This document shows, one piece after another, positions 32,782 through 41,394 of a DNA stretch of 64,000 bases. The notes under the pieces are model-generated. The model worked only from the letters and a program-made list of their open reading frames with translations, was not told the origin of the DNA and made no database searches. This DNA is from Thermocrispum municipale DSM 44069. Lineage in GTDB: Bacteria > Actinomycetota > Actinomycetes > Mycobacteriales > Pseudonocardiaceae. The DNA lies in contig NZ_ATYT01000006.1 of assembly GCF_000427825.1 (NCBI RefSeq), positions 62,001-126,000 on the forward strand, given 5' to 3'. Within the stretch, counting starts at the first letter, position 1. Each line of letters starts with the position of its first letter. The position numbers and the translations under genes are program-made.

Positions 32782-33459
32782 ATGTCGGTGTCCGCGCTTT
32801 CGGCGAGTAGCCAGAACTACTTGAAGGCGGTGTGGAGCCTCGGCGAATGGTCCGACGAACCCGTCACCGCGTCCACCCTGGCGGCTCGCGTCGGCGTGAA
32901 GCTGTCCACGGCGTCGGACGCCATCCGCAAGCTCACCGACCAGGGCTTGTTGGAGCACGCCCGGTACGGAGCGGTGACCCTGACGCCGGAAGGGCGCGCG
33001 CTGGCGGTGGCCATGGTGCGCAGGCATCGATTGATCGAGACGTTCCTGGTCGACGTGCTCGACTACGACTGGGATCAGGTGCACGACGAGGCCGAGACTC
33101 TCGAGCACGCGGTGTCGGACTTCCTCATCGAGCGGATCGACGAGAAGTTGGGGCATCCGGACCGGGATCCGCACGGTGATCCGATCCCGCGGGCCGACGG
33201 CACGGTGCAGAAGCCGCATGCGGTGCGGTTGAGCGAGTTCGGGCCGAACAAGCGGGCGCGAGTGGAACGGATCGCCGACGACGACCCCAGGCTGCTGCAG
33301 TTCTTGGCAGGCAACGCCATCGGCTACCGAACGGTCCTGCACACCCGGCCGCCCGCGCCGTTCTCCGACACGGTCGAGGTCGAGGTCGAGGCCACGGGTG
33401 CGATCCTGCCGCTCGGCCGGTCGGCCACCGACGCGGTGTGGGTATCCCCGGTGAGCTGA
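32782..33459 (+). CDS. mntR: DtxR-family metal-dependent repressor, MntR/SirR type
   Basis: A 225-aa DtxR-family regulator: winged-helix N-terminus (YLKAVWSLGEW, VSTASDAIRKL-type recognition helix), dimerisation and metal domain (HRLIETFLVDVLDYDWDQVHDEAETLEH with ligand Glu and His; HPDRDPHGDPIP) and a short SH3-like end. Size and layout fit mycobacterial SirR/MntR, and the mntABCD genes lie 0.6 kb away, so Mn is the likely co-repressor. TAGCCT ends 6 nt before the ATG, a leaderless promoter. Confidence 0.88.
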   Translation: MSVSALSASSQNYLKAVWSLGEWSDEPVTASTLAARVGVKLSTASDAIRKLTDQGLLEHARYGAVTLTPEGRALAVAMVRRHRLIETFLVDVLDYDWDQVHDEAETLEHAVSDFLIERIDEKLGHPDRDPHGDPIPRADGTVQKPHAVRLSEFGPNKRARVERIADDDPRLLQFLAGNAIGYRTVLHTRPPAPFSDTVEVEVEATGAILPLGRSATDAVWVSPVS

Positions 33460-33468
33460 TTCGGACCG

Positions 33469-34122
33469 ATGCCGGCGGCCGCGGACGACGATCGATCCGA
33501 CGACGGGGACGTCGACGGCCCCGCCCCAGCGCGATCGGAAGGTACGGGTGACCGCAACGACTTGGGTACCGACATCGCGATCGCACACGCCAACCGGCTG
33601 ATCCACCACCAGCTGCATCCGGAGGAAGCGCTGCCGTCGGCAGGCGACATGGTCGAGGACGACATGCGCGGAGTTCTCGCGCACGGCCTCATGCAGATCG
33701 GGCGCGATCCGGTGGTCGTCGACTGGCTTGATCGCCCGCGCTCCGTTCCGGCCTGCGTGATTGCGTTCCTGCTCGGCGGTGTGCTGGTCAGCGCGTTGTA
33801 CTTCTGGTTCGGCCTGCCTGGTGTGTTCGGCGCGGCTTTTCTGGTGGGTCCGATCTTCGGCGTGGGGGTCAGTCTGGTTCTCGCCCGGCTCATCGTCCGG
33901 CTGCGATACCGCGCACGGCTGCCGAAACCGAGAATCGACGGATTGACCGTGGCCTTTGCCTTCGTCGCGGGCTTGGTGGTCACCGTCTCGATCATCGCGA
34001 CCGCGACCGGTTCGTGGATCACGCACTACCTGCTGGTGATGCCGATCCTGATCGTGATCCTCGTCGTGTGCATCACGCCGATGTACTACGTGGGAGTCAA
34101 GGACAGCTACGAGGCCGACTGA
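33469..34122 (+). CDS. Membrane protein of unknown function
   Basis: A 217-aa protein with an acidic soluble N-terminus (about 1-90) and four hydrophobic segments (about 98-115, 117-140, 165-185, 190-210). No motif is recognised. It begins 9 bp after mntR, so it is probably in the mntR transcript, and its 3' end overlaps the convergent mntD gene by 16 bp. A role in metal handling is possible but rests on position only. Confidence 0.65.
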   Translation: MPAAADDDRSDDGDVDGPAPARSEGTGDRNDLGTDIAIAHANRLIHHQLHPEEALPSAGDMVEDDMRGVLAHGLMQIGRDPVVVDWLDRPRSVPACVIAFLLGGVLVSALYFWFGLPGVFGAAFLVGPIFGVGVSLVLARLIVRLRYRARLPKPRIDGLTVAFAFVAGLVVTVSIIATATGSWITHYLLVMPILIVILVVCITPMYYVGVKDSYEAD

Positions 34123-35003
34123 GCCGTGCTGACGGCACGAACGGCGTGCAGTCGGTGTCGCCTGCGCTGCTCGATCCGGGTGCCGAGGTACCCGACCACG
34201 AACACCAGGCCGTAGAACACCGCCATGCCCGCGCTGGTCGCCGCATCGAGCTCGTAGGCGATCCAGAATCCGGCGAGCGCGCCGCCTGCCGCGATCACCG
34301 CGGTGAGGGCGAACAGCACCGGTAGGCGTCTGCTGAGCAGGTACGCCGTGGCAGGCGGCACGATCATCAGCGCGATGACCAAGATCGCGCCCGCGGCGTG
34401 GAAGGCGGCTGTGACCGTCAGCGACACGACGAACATGAAGGCCGTGTTGACCAGGCCCACCCGGATACCGAGGCTGCCTGCGAACTGCGGGTCGAACGTG
34501 GTGACCTTCAGCCGCGAGTAGCCGGCGCCCAGGAACGCGCAGTTGAGGGCGAGAACCGCGAGCATCACGTACAAGTAGGTCGGCCCGATCGACACACCCC
34601 CGACGGTCAGCTGCTCCCACGCGGCGAGGTTGAGGTCTCCGACCAGCACGGCGTGCGTGTCCAGGTGGACGTTGGCGAACTTCGCCGTCACGAGGATGAC
34701 CCCGGCGCTGAAGAGTGCGGGGAACACCAGGCCCTGCGGAGCATCGCCGGTGAGCAGCCCGGTGCGCCCGAGCCACTCGCTGCCCACGGCCACCACCAGC
34801 CCGGCGAGCGCCGCGCCGACGATCAGCAGCGGTGACTCCAGATCCTGGGTGAAGAAGTAGCCGACGACGATGCCGGGCAGGACGGCGTGGCTGATCGCGT
34901 CGACCAGCATGGAGTTCTTGCGCAGCACGATGAACGTTCCCGGTAACGCGCACGCCAGCGCCGTCACGACCGCGAGCAAGGCGGTACCGAGGACGAAGTT
35001 CAT
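34107..35003 (-). CDS. mntD: Mn/Zn ABC transporter permease
   Basis: A 298-aa ABC-3-family permease with eight to nine hydrophobic helices; marks are GTFIVLRKNSMLVDAISHAVLPGIVVGY at the N-terminus and AAFHAAGAILVIALMIVPPATAYLL near the coupling loop. It forms the channel with MntC. Its start overlaps the mntC stop (ATGA). The C-terminus is Arg/His-rich and short. Confidence 0.9.
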   Translation of the reverse strand: MNFVLGTALLAVVTALACALPGTFIVLRKNSMLVDAISHAVLPGIVVGYFFTQDLESPLLIVGAALAGLVVAVGSEWLGRTGLLTGDAPQGLVFPALFSAGVILVTAKFANVHLDTHAVLVGDLNLAAWEQLTVGGVSIGPTYLYVMLAVLALNCAFLGAGYSRLKVTTFDPQFAGSLGIRVGLVNTAFMFVVSLTVTAAFHAAGAILVIALMIVPPATAYLLSRRLPVLFALTAVIAAGGALAGFWIAYELDAATSAGMAVFYGLVFVVGYLGTRIEQRRRHRLHAVRAVSTAQSAS

Positions 35004-35935
35004 GCCGCCGATCCCTTTCCGGTCAGCTCACGCTTCAACGCGGCACGCGCGCGGCGTCGGGTCAGCACCGCGGTGACGATGCTGCGGCGCGGCGATGCCA
35101 GCAGCGAGACGAGAAAGAGCGCGAACAAGGTCAGCACGATGAGCGGTCCGGTCGGCACGTTGCCGAGCACGATGGACAGATACGCGCCGACGCCGCTGCC
35201 GAGCGCGCCGAACACCGCAGACAGCGTCACCATGCCGGGCAACGTCCGGGTCCACTGCCTGGCCGCGGCGGGCGGGGTGACGACGAACGCGACCATCAAC
35301 ACCAGCCCGACGGCCTTCACCCCGATGACCGTGGCGATGACGATCGTGGTGAACATCAGCGTGTCGATCGCGCGGGCGCTGAAGCCGAGGACACTGCTGT
35401 GGTCCGGGTCGAACGTGCGCAGCGCGAATTCCTTCCAGAACAGCAGCATCAGCGCGAGCGCGACCGCGCCTACGGTCAGGCTGGTGATGAGGTCGGCGAT
35501 GGTGATCACCGAGGCGTTGCCGAACAGGTAGTCCTGGATGCCGCCCTTCCCGGGGAACTCGCCGTTGGCGATGATCCGCAACAGCAGCATGCCCGCGCCG
35601 AAGAAGATGGTCAGCGAGACGGCCATGGCGGTGTCGATGCTGATCTTGGACGTCCGGGCGACACCGTTGGCGAACAGCACGGCGATCGTTCCCACCACCA
35701 CCGCTCCCGCGATGAGCCCGAGCATGTTGCGTCCGCCGGTGCCGGCGAGCAGGACGGCGGCAAGGAACGCCAGCAGCGTGCCGGGCAGCGCCGCGTGCGC
35801 GATGACGTCACTGATCAGCGACTGTTTCCGCAGGTAGGCGAAGCTGCCGAGGGCACCTGCGACGAACCCGATGGTGACCGTGCCGGCGAGCACCATCCGG
35901 TAGGTGTGGTTGGTGAAGAACTCGAGCAAGCTCAT
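35000..35935 (-). CDS. mntC: Mn/Zn ABC transporter permease
   Basis: A 311-aa ABC-3 permease. YLRKQSLISDVIAHAALPGTLLAF and GVKAVGLVLMVAFVVTPPAAARQW are the family marks. Overlaps at both ends by ATGA with mntB and mntD show tight translational coupling. A much longer open frame through it includes mntB out of frame and is a shadow. Metal choice (Mn rather than Zn) is inferred from the neighbouring MntR. Confidence 0.9.
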   Translation of the reverse strand: MSLLEFFTNHTYRMVLAGTVTIGFVAGALGSFAYLRKQSLISDVIAHAALPGTLLAFLAAVLLAGTGGRNMLGLIAGAVVVGTIAVLFANGVARTSKISIDTAMAVSLTIFFGAGMLLLRIIANGEFPGKGGIQDYLFGNASVITIADLITSLTVGAVALALMLLFWKEFALRTFDPDHSSVLGFSARAIDTLMFTTIVIATVIGVKAVGLVLMVAFVVTPPAAARQWTRTLPGMVTLSAVFGALGSGVGAYLSIVLGNVPTGPLIVLTLFALFLVSLLASPRRSIVTAVLTRRRARAALKRELTGKGSAA

Positions 35936-36702
35936 GAGACGAACTCGAGGAAGCTGTCGTCGTCGGCCGCGACGTCGTACGCGGTGCGAATGTTCTCCTT
36001 GGTGAAGGACTCCGCTGCCGGACCGGAGGAGACCACGCGCTGGTTGAGCAGGGTGACGTGGTCGCAGTACTCGCGCACGGTCACCAGGTCGTGGTGCACG
36101 ATGACCACGGTCTTGCCCTGCTCGCGAAGCGCATGCAGGACCGCCACGATGGCTTGTTGGCTCTTGGCGTCGACGCCCTGGAACGGCTCGTCCATGAAGT
36201 ACAGGTCGGGGGACTGCACCAGCGTGCGGGCCAGGAAGACGCGCTGGCGCTGGCCTCCGGAGAGCTCGCCGATCTGCCGCGACGCGAGGTCGGCGATGCC
36301 GGTCTGTTCCATCGCCGCCATCGCGCGGGCGCGTTCGGCCCGGCCCGGGCGACGCAACCATCCGAGGGAGCCGTAGGTGCCCATGAGCACCACGTCCTGC
36401 ACGGTGGTGGGGAAGTCCCAGTCGACGGTGGCCGACTGGGGCATGTAGCCGACGCGTTGCCGCACGCGCGCCAGCGGCAGGCCGAAGAACTCGGTCCGGC
36501 CGGTCAGCGGTTTGACCAGGCCGAGCATCGCTTTGATCAGCGTCGACTTGCCCGCACCGTTCGGGCCGACGACGCCCATCACGACGCCACGCGGCACGAA
36601 GAGATCGACGTTGCGCAGCACGGGCTCGGCCCGGTATGCCACCGAGAGGTTCCTGGCGACACAGGCGAACTCCCCGTCCCGCCGCGCCGATGCACTCGTC
36701 AT
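35932..36702 (-). CDS. mntB: Mn/Zn ABC transporter ATPase
   Basis: The 256-aa ATP-binding subunit. Walker A is GPNGAGKST, the Q-loop YMPQSA, the signature LSGGQRQR, Walker B LYFMDEPF followed by the H-loop VIVHHD. It drives import through MntC/MntD. The ATG at 36702 overlaps the mntA stop. Confidence 0.93.
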   Translation of the reverse strand: MTSASARRDGEFACVARNLSVAYRAEPVLRNVDLFVPRGVVMGVVGPNGAGKSTLIKAMLGLVKPLTGRTEFFGLPLARVRQRVGYMPQSATVDWDFPTTVQDVVLMGTYGSLGWLRRPGRAERARAMAAMEQTGIADLASRQIGELSGGQRQRVFLARTLVQSPDLYFMDEPFQGVDAKSQQAIVAVLHALREQGKTVVIVHHDLVTVREYCDHVTLLNQRVVSSGPAAESFTKENIRTAYDVAADDDSFLEFVS

Positions 36703-37643
36703 GCCGCTCCCTTCCCGAGGGCCGCTGCGACGGCGCGCGCGTTGTGGCGGAACACGCCGAGGTAGGTGTCGACACCGGGCTCGGCCCCGAGCGAGTCGGC
36801 GTAGAGCTCCGTGTCGGAGATCGTGGTCTCGAAGTCCAGCGCCCGCACGGCCTCCTGCAGGCTGGTGATCGCCTGCGGGTTCGCCTGGTTGTCCTGGAAG
36901 ATCACCGGGATCCGGTACTCGGCGATCACGGCAGCCAGGTCGGACAGCTCCTCGGCGCTGAGCACCGCGGCGGTGGAGACGAAGTCGGTGGCGTGCACCT
37001 GCAGGTCGTAGGTCTTGCCGAAGTAGTTGAACGCGTCGTGGGCGGTGACGAGCATCCGCGGCTCGGGCACACCGGCCAGCAGTTTCTCTGCCTCGGCTGC
37101 CGCATCGGCGATCTCGGCCCGGTACTCCGCGGCGTTGCGTTGGTAGGCCTCCGCCCGTGCCGGATCGACCTCGCCGAGTTTGTCCGCCACGTGCCCGACC
37201 ACCAGCGACCACGCGTCAGGGCTGTTCCAGATGTGCGGGTCGTGAAGTGGTTCGCCGTCGGCATCGGTCTCCGGCAAGGACAGCAGCTGCTCCTCGGGGA
37301 GCTGCTCGCCGACCGCGAGCTGCTTGTCACCGAGGCTGCGAAGCTGGTCGACCATGTGGGCTTCCAGATTCAGCCCGGTCCACAGCACCAGGTCGGCGTC
37401 GTGGATCTGCTCGATGTCTTTCGTCGACGGCTGATAGGTGTGCGGGTCGCCGCCGGGACCGACCATGGTCACCACGGTCGCCTCCGGAGCGATGTTCCGC
37501 ACCGCGTCCGCCAGATAGCCGGTCGTCGCATAGACCGTGAGGCCATCGCGATCCTCCGCCGCGACGGCCGTGCAGCCCGCCAGCGCGAGCACCGCGCTCG
37601 CCACAGCGGCCAGTGCCGTCATGAGCCGGGAACGCACTGCCAT
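36699..37643 (-). CDS. mntA: Metal-binding lipoprotein of an Mn/Zn ABC transporter
   Basis: A 314-aa cluster A-I solute-binding lipoprotein (lipobox LAGC). Candidate metal ligands follow the family order: His in GGDPHTYQPS, His in HDPHIWNSP, His-Asp in VTAHDAFNYF and an acidic residue in VIFQDNQANPQ. The long charged hydrophilic insert typical of Zn-specific ZnuA is absent, which fits manganese. The ATG at 37643 has GAGAGG about 7 nt upstream; the longer frame runs over the tRNA gene. First gene of the operon mntA-B-C-D. Confidence 0.9.
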   Translation of the reverse strand: MAVRSRLMTALAAVASAVLALAGCTAVAAEDRDGLTVYATTGYLADAVRNIAPEATVVTMVGPGGDPHTYQPSTKDIEQIHDADLVLWTGLNLEAHMVDQLRSLGDKQLAVGEQLPEEQLLSLPETDADGEPLHDPHIWNSPDAWSLVVGHVADKLGEVDPARAEAYQRNAAEYRAEIADAAAEAEKLLAGVPEPRMLVTAHDAFNYFGKTYDLQVHATDFVSTAAVLSAEELSDLAAVIAEYRIPVIFQDNQANPQAITSLQEAVRALDFETTISDTELYADSLGAEPGVDTYLGVFRHNARAVAAALGKGAA

Positions 37644-37689
37644 GCGACGACCTCTCGATGCGGAGAACTCGTATGTTTGTGCCGCCGTA

Positions 37690-37706
37690 GTTGAATCGAG
37701 TCTAAC
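37690..37706. promoter_or_regulatory. Imperfect inverted repeat upstream of mntA, candidate MntR box
   Basis: GTTGAA and TCTAAC, separated by TCGAG, form an imperfect dyad 47 bp before the mntA start. Their size suits a DtxR-family operator, but the mntR promoter has no clearly matching copy, so the assignment is tentative. Confidence 0.3.
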
Positions 37707-37827
37707 AAGGAGAGCAGATTTTTCGCTGTGACGAAATTCGCTCGTGAGCTGCGGTGAATATGCGGGTAGCCGCGTGGTACGCGGGCGGGGAGGATGGGTG
37801 CGCGCCAGGTCGCGCAGTGAGAGCAAG

Positions 37828-37909
37828 TGCGGGAGGTGGGACTCGAACCCACACGTCCGAAGACACGGCGACCTAAACGCCGCGCGGCTGCCAATTACGC
37901 CACTCCCGC
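37828..37909 (-). tRNA. tRNA-Leu (anticodon UAG)
   Basis: The minus strand folds into a class II tRNA: acceptor GCGGGAG/CTCCCGC, anticodon stem CGGCG/CGCCG around TTTAGGT (anticodon TAG), a long variable arm GTC-TTCG-GAC, and T-loop GTTCGAGTC. The CCA end is not encoded. No integrase or att-like duplication is seen nearby. Confidence 0.95.
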
Positions 37910-38054
37910 GTACGCTCCCCATGCTAGATCACCGCTCAACCACCCGGTGGTGGCCGGCCGACATGCGGTGTCACTGCCGAAGGCCGGTCGGGGGATGATC
38001 TAGCCTGACGTCTACCAGCGGTGGTACGAGCTGGGCACGAGCTGAGGAGGTTAC

Positions 38055-38285
38055 GTGGTCCGCGACCAGGAAGCGATCGAGCGGGACATCGAGAAGGCGC
38101 GTGACGCGCTCGCGGAGACCCTGGATCAGCTCGGCACGAAAGCCAGCCCGAAGCGACTGGCCGACAACGCCAAGTCGTCCGTGCAGGCCAAGCTCGAGCA
38201 GCCGGCGGTCAAGTACTCGCTGATGGGTGTCGGCGCGCTGGTTGCCTTGCTGTTCTTGCGCAAGCTGTTCCGGCGGAAGAAGTAG
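38055..38285 (+). CDS. DUF3618 membrane-associated small protein
   Basis: A 76-aa protein with a DUF3618 N-terminus (DIEKARDALAETLDQLGTK), an amphipathic linker, one hydrophobic segment (YSLMGVGALVALLFL) and a Lys/Arg end, so it is anchored with the helical head in the cytosol. The GTG start follows GAGGAGG by 4 nt, a very strong site. TAGCCT at about 38002 may be its -10. Function unknown. The 230 bp after it, up to the next convergent gene, show nothing. Confidence 0.85.
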   Translation: MVRDQEAIERDIEKARDALAETLDQLGTKASPKRLADNAKSSVQAKLEQPAVKYSLMGVGALVALLFLRKLFRRKK

Positions 38286-38515
38286 GGCACAAGGCGACAG
38301 CGGCCTAAGTGCAGTCGTCCGCGCGGGCAGAGGGAGCGAACGACGGCAGCGCCTGCCGCCCGGCTCGTCGAATCGGCCAGCAGGCTGAGTGCGCCGCGCC
38401 GGCGATGCGGGCGGAGCGAATGCGCACTGATCGCAGTCCGCATGAGCGCAGCACGAACTGGCGGCACGTGCTCGTCGCCTGTGCTCACGGCGGGCGGGTG
38501 CCCGCCGCGGAAGTC

Positions 38516-39025
38516 TCAGGCCTGGTTGGCCGCCGCGGGAACAGCTTCCTCGGCCGACCCGGCGGGCTCAGGATGTTCCGACGAGTCGTCCTTGGGGGCC
38601 TGTTTGGCAGGCCGCTTGGCGGCCTTGGCCCGCTTCGGCTTCTTCGGCGTCTGCTTCGGCACCTCCGGCTTGGTGCCCTTCGCGGGCTGGGCCGGAACCG
38701 ACGCCTCGGCCTCCTGCTTCTCCTCGGCCGGGGCCTCAGCTCCGGCTGGTTCGTCTTGAGCAGGTGGTTCCGGGGCCTCGTTCGCTGCGGTGCGACTCAT
38801 CCGCGCCTCGATGTAGGCGGCGGTGAAGTCCAGTGCGCTGCCGTTGAGCAGGTGCACGACCGTGCGCCCCGGTTCGTCGGGGGCGAGCCGCTCGGCCAGT
38901 TGATCGGCCATGTCCCTGGCCGCGATGATGCCGGGCGCGTGCCCCGTGAGCGTCTTCCCCCTCCCGCTCACGGTGATCGTCCAGTCCGCATCATCCTGGA
39001 CATATGTCGCGGTGATGGCCTCCAT
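38516..39025 (-). CDS. Hypothetical protein with Lys/Ala/Pro-rich tail (HicB-like head)
   Basis: A 169-aa protein in two parts. Residues 1-75 (ATYVQDDADWTITVSGRGKT, GIIAARDMADQLAERLA) look like a small beta-alpha-beta domain and recall HicB antitoxins, but no HicA partner is present. Residues 80-169 are disordered, first acidic, then very Lys/Pro/Ala-rich (PKQTPKKPKRAKAAKRPAK), a make-up often seen in nucleic-acid-binding tails of actinobacterial proteins. GGGTGGGG precedes the ATG. I cannot assign a function. Confidence 0.6.
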   Translation of the reverse strand: MEAITATYVQDDADWTITVSGRGKTLTGHAPGIIAARDMADQLAERLAPDEPGRTVVHLLNGSALDFTAAYIEARMSRTAANEAPEPPAQDEPAGAEAPAEEKQEAEASVPAQPAKGTKPEVPKQTPKKPKRAKAAKRPAKQAPKDDSSEHPEPAGSAEEAVPAAANQA

Positions 39026-39156
39026 CGATCCCCACCCCCTTCATTCGTGCAGTGTGTGTCACTGTCGAGAGAGCTGCCGTCCGAATCCATGACGCGAAAT
39101 GAGAAATAACCCGAACGGCCGACAGTCCCACTACTCCAAATGGCGGCCGCTTAACG

Positions 39157-39789
39157 TTACGCGCGGTTACTGCTACTGGTCGTGAACCGCGTACCCAGGC
39201 TGGACAGCCCACCCCAGATCACGCCCCACGCATAGTTTGTCGCTCGTTCGGGCGAAATGTCACGTTTGCGCTCACACCACGCGGCCATCCGCTCGCATCC
39301 ACCGACCAAGATCTCGGCGGCGACCTCGAGGTCGTCCTCGGGTGCGTGCGGGGCGAAGCGGCGCAAGTGACGCATGTGCAGCTCGGTCTGCTGGCGGCGG
39401 ATGGCCTCCACCTCTTCCGCCGCCGCGGGGCCCAGGACGCCCAGCTCGTGTCGTAGCAGTGCCCATGCCTGGCGTCGCTGGTCCATGAACTGGAAGTAGG
39501 CGAGCAGCCCGCGGCGAAGCGCGTCTTCCGCCGACGTCGCGGCCGCAAGTGCGCGTTCGGTGGCTTGGAGGAGTTCGGCCCTTGCCTGCCGGAGTGCGGC
39601 GAGAAGCAAGCCTTCCTTCGAATGGAAGTACTCGTACAGCATCGGCTTGGACACACCGACGCGTTCGGCGATGTCGTCCATCGACGCGGCGAGGTAGCCG
39701 TGCTCGGCGAACACCTGCACGGCGACCGCGATCATCTGCCGCTCGCGCTCGGCGCGCGGCACTCGCTTGCGCTTGCCGGTGGTGCTCAC
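39157..39789 (-). CDS. TetR-family transcriptional regulator
   Basis: A 210-aa TetR repressor. The DNA-binding part is VQVFAEHGYLAASMDDIAERVGVSKPMLYEYFHSKEGLL. It is divergent from the flavin monooxygenase at 39877, the usual layout for a repressor controlling its neighbour. TAGAGT ends 6 nt before the GTG start at 39789, so the mRNA is probably leaderless; a dyad in the shared promoter region could be its operator. The ligand is unknown. Confidence 0.88.
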   Translation of the reverse strand: MSTTGKRKRVPRAERERQMIAVAVQVFAEHGYLAASMDDIAERVGVSKPMLYEYFHSKEGLLLAALRQARAELLQATERALAAATSAEDALRRGLLAYFQFMDQRRQAWALLRHELGVLGPAAAEEVEAIRRQQTELHMRHLRRFAPHAPEDDLEVAAEILVGGCERMAAWCERKRDISPERATNYAWGVIWGGLSSLGTRFTTSSSNRA

Positions 39790-39811
39790 TCCAGCACTCT
39801 ATCCAACCGAA

Positions 39812-39826
39812 CTTACTTCCGGTAAG
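39812..39826. promoter_or_regulatory. Inverted repeat CTTAC-N5-GTAAG, candidate TetR operator
   Basis: Perfect 5-bp arms at 39812-39816 and 39822-39826 lie between the divergent TetR and monooxygenase genes; TGCCGGTAAC just downstream repeats one half. Position and symmetry fit an operator for the adjacent TetR. Confidence 0.5.
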
Positions 39827-39876
39827 GTGGACTGCCGGTAACACCTAAATGCTCGACGACGAGACGGAGGCCGGCA

Positions 39877-41391
39877 GTGGGCGCGCAGGATATGGCGGAG
39901 GCCGGTGTGCAGGAGCGCACCACGGTAGTGATCGTGGGGACGGGTTTCTCCGGCCTGGGCATGGCCATCCAACTGCGCAAGGCGGGCAGGGACGACTTCA
40001 TCATCCTGGAGAAGGCCGACGAGATCGGTGGCACGTGGCGGGACAACAGCTACCCCGGCTGTGCGTGCGACGTCCAGTCGCACATGTATTCCTTCTCGTT
40101 CGAGCAAAACCCCGACTGGTCGCGCTGGTTCTCCGGCCAGCAAGAAATCTTCGGCTACCTCAAGGGTTTGGTCGACAAGTACGGTCTGCGGCGATTCATC
40201 CGCTTCGGGCGGGAAATGGTCGGCGCGCAATGGGACGCGGCCGAAGGTGTCTGGACGGTTCAGGACGCGCAGGGCCGCAGCTATCAGGGGCGCTTTCTGG
40301 TCAGCGGAGTGGGAGCGCTGCACATTCCGAACATCCCCCATCTGGATGGCATCGAACGTTTCCAGGGCGAGGCTTTCCACTCCGCGAACTGGAATCACGA
40401 CTACGACCTGAACGGCAAGCGCGTCGCGGTGATCGGAACCGGGGCGAGCGCGATTCAGTTCATCCCGCAGATCGCTCCGCGAGTGGCACAGCTGACGGTT
40501 TTCCAGCGGACGCCGCCGTGGGTGATGCCGAAGCCGGATCGACCCATACCGGGGTGGATGCGCACGGCGTTCCGGCGGGTTCCGGGCGCGCAGCGGTTGG
40601 TGCGCAACGCGCTCTACTGGTTCCTGGAGGCCCGGGTGCTGGGCTTCAACGGGCATCCGACGCTGCTGAAGCTGGCGTCGAAGATCGCCGAGCGGCAGAT
40701 CGCCAAGCACATCAAGGATCCGCAACTGCGCGCCAAGCTCACCCCGAACTACGTGATGGGCTGCAAGCGGGTCCTGCAGTCGAACGACTATTACCCGGCG
40801 CTGGCCCGCGACAACGTCGACGTGGTGGACCAGGGCATCGCGCACGTGCGCGAGCACAGCATCGTCGACGGCGCCGGGGTCGAGCACGAGGTCGACGCGA
40901 TCATCTACGGCACCGGGTTCCATGTCACCGACGCGTTCGACCACCTGGCGGTCGAGGGCGAGGACGGGCGCGACCTGGCCAAGGAGTGGGCCACGCACGG
41001 CATGCGGACGCACCGCGGGATCTGCGTCGAAGGTTTCCCGAACCTGTTCTTCCTGCTCGGGCCCAACACCGGCCTCGGGCACAACTCGGTGGTCTTCATG
41101 ATCGAGTCGCAGGTCCGGTACGTGCTGGACGCCATCCGGTTGGTGGAGTCCTCGGATGCTCAGGCGCTGCGGGTGCGCCCGGAAGCGCAAGAGGCGTTCC
41201 AGCGGGAGATCCAACGCAAGCTGGCCAAGGGCGTGTGGAGTACCGGCGGATGCACCAGCTGGTATCTGGACTCACAAGGGGTCAACCGGACGATCTGGCC
41301 CGGGTTCACCTGGCGCTATTGGCTGCAGACCCGCTCGGTCGACCCGAGCGAGTTCGAGCTCGTCCAGCGGGTGCCGGCCGCGGCCCGCTGA
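39877..41391 (+). CDS. Flavin monooxygenase, Baeyer-Villiger type
   Basis: A 504-aa class B flavoprotein monooxygenase. FAD motif GTGFSGLG, the GGTWRDNSYPGCACD stretch, the Baeyer-Villiger fingerprint FQGEAFHSANWN (F-x-G-x3-H-x3-W with Asn instead of Pro/Asp at the end), NADPH motif GTGASAIQFIPQ, and GTGFHVTD. It would insert oxygen next to a ketone or oxidise a heteroatom, using NADPH. No biosynthetic core genes are nearby, so detoxification or catabolism is more likely than a natural-product role. GTG start with GGAGG 7 nt upstream. Confidence 0.9.
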   Translation: MGAQDMAEAGVQERTTVVIVGTGFSGLGMAIQLRKAGRDDFIILEKADEIGGTWRDNSYPGCACDVQSHMYSFSFEQNPDWSRWFSGQQEIFGYLKGLVDKYGLRRFIRFGREMVGAQWDAAEGVWTVQDAQGRSYQGRFLVSGVGALHIPNIPHLDGIERFQGEAFHSANWNHDYDLNGKRVAVIGTGASAIQFIPQIAPRVAQLTVFQRTPPWVMPKPDRPIPGWMRTAFRRVPGAQRLVRNALYWFLEARVLGFNGHPTLLKLASKIAERQIAKHIKDPQLRAKLTPNYVMGCKRVLQSNDYYPALARDNVDVVDQGIAHVREHSIVDGAGVEHEVDAIIYGTGFHVTDAFDHLAVEGEDGRDLAKEWATHGMRTHRGICVEGFPNLFFLLGPNTGLGHNSVVFMIESQVRYVLDAIRLVESSDAQALRVRPEAQEAFQREIQRKLAKGVWSTGGCTSWYLDSQGVNRTIWPGFTWRYWLQTRSVDPSEFELVQRVPAAAR

Positions 41392-41394
41392 CCC

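Noticed and set aside
36775-37922. Longer versions of mntC and mntA that extend upstream
   Set aside because: The mntC extension is out of frame with mntB, and the mntA extension covers the tRNA-Leu gene; internal ATGs with overlaps or ribosome sites fit better.
39877-41391. Part of a natural-product gene cluster because of the Baeyer-Villiger enzyme
   Set aside because: No PKS, NRPS, terpene or other core enzyme lies around it; only regulators and housekeeping genes.
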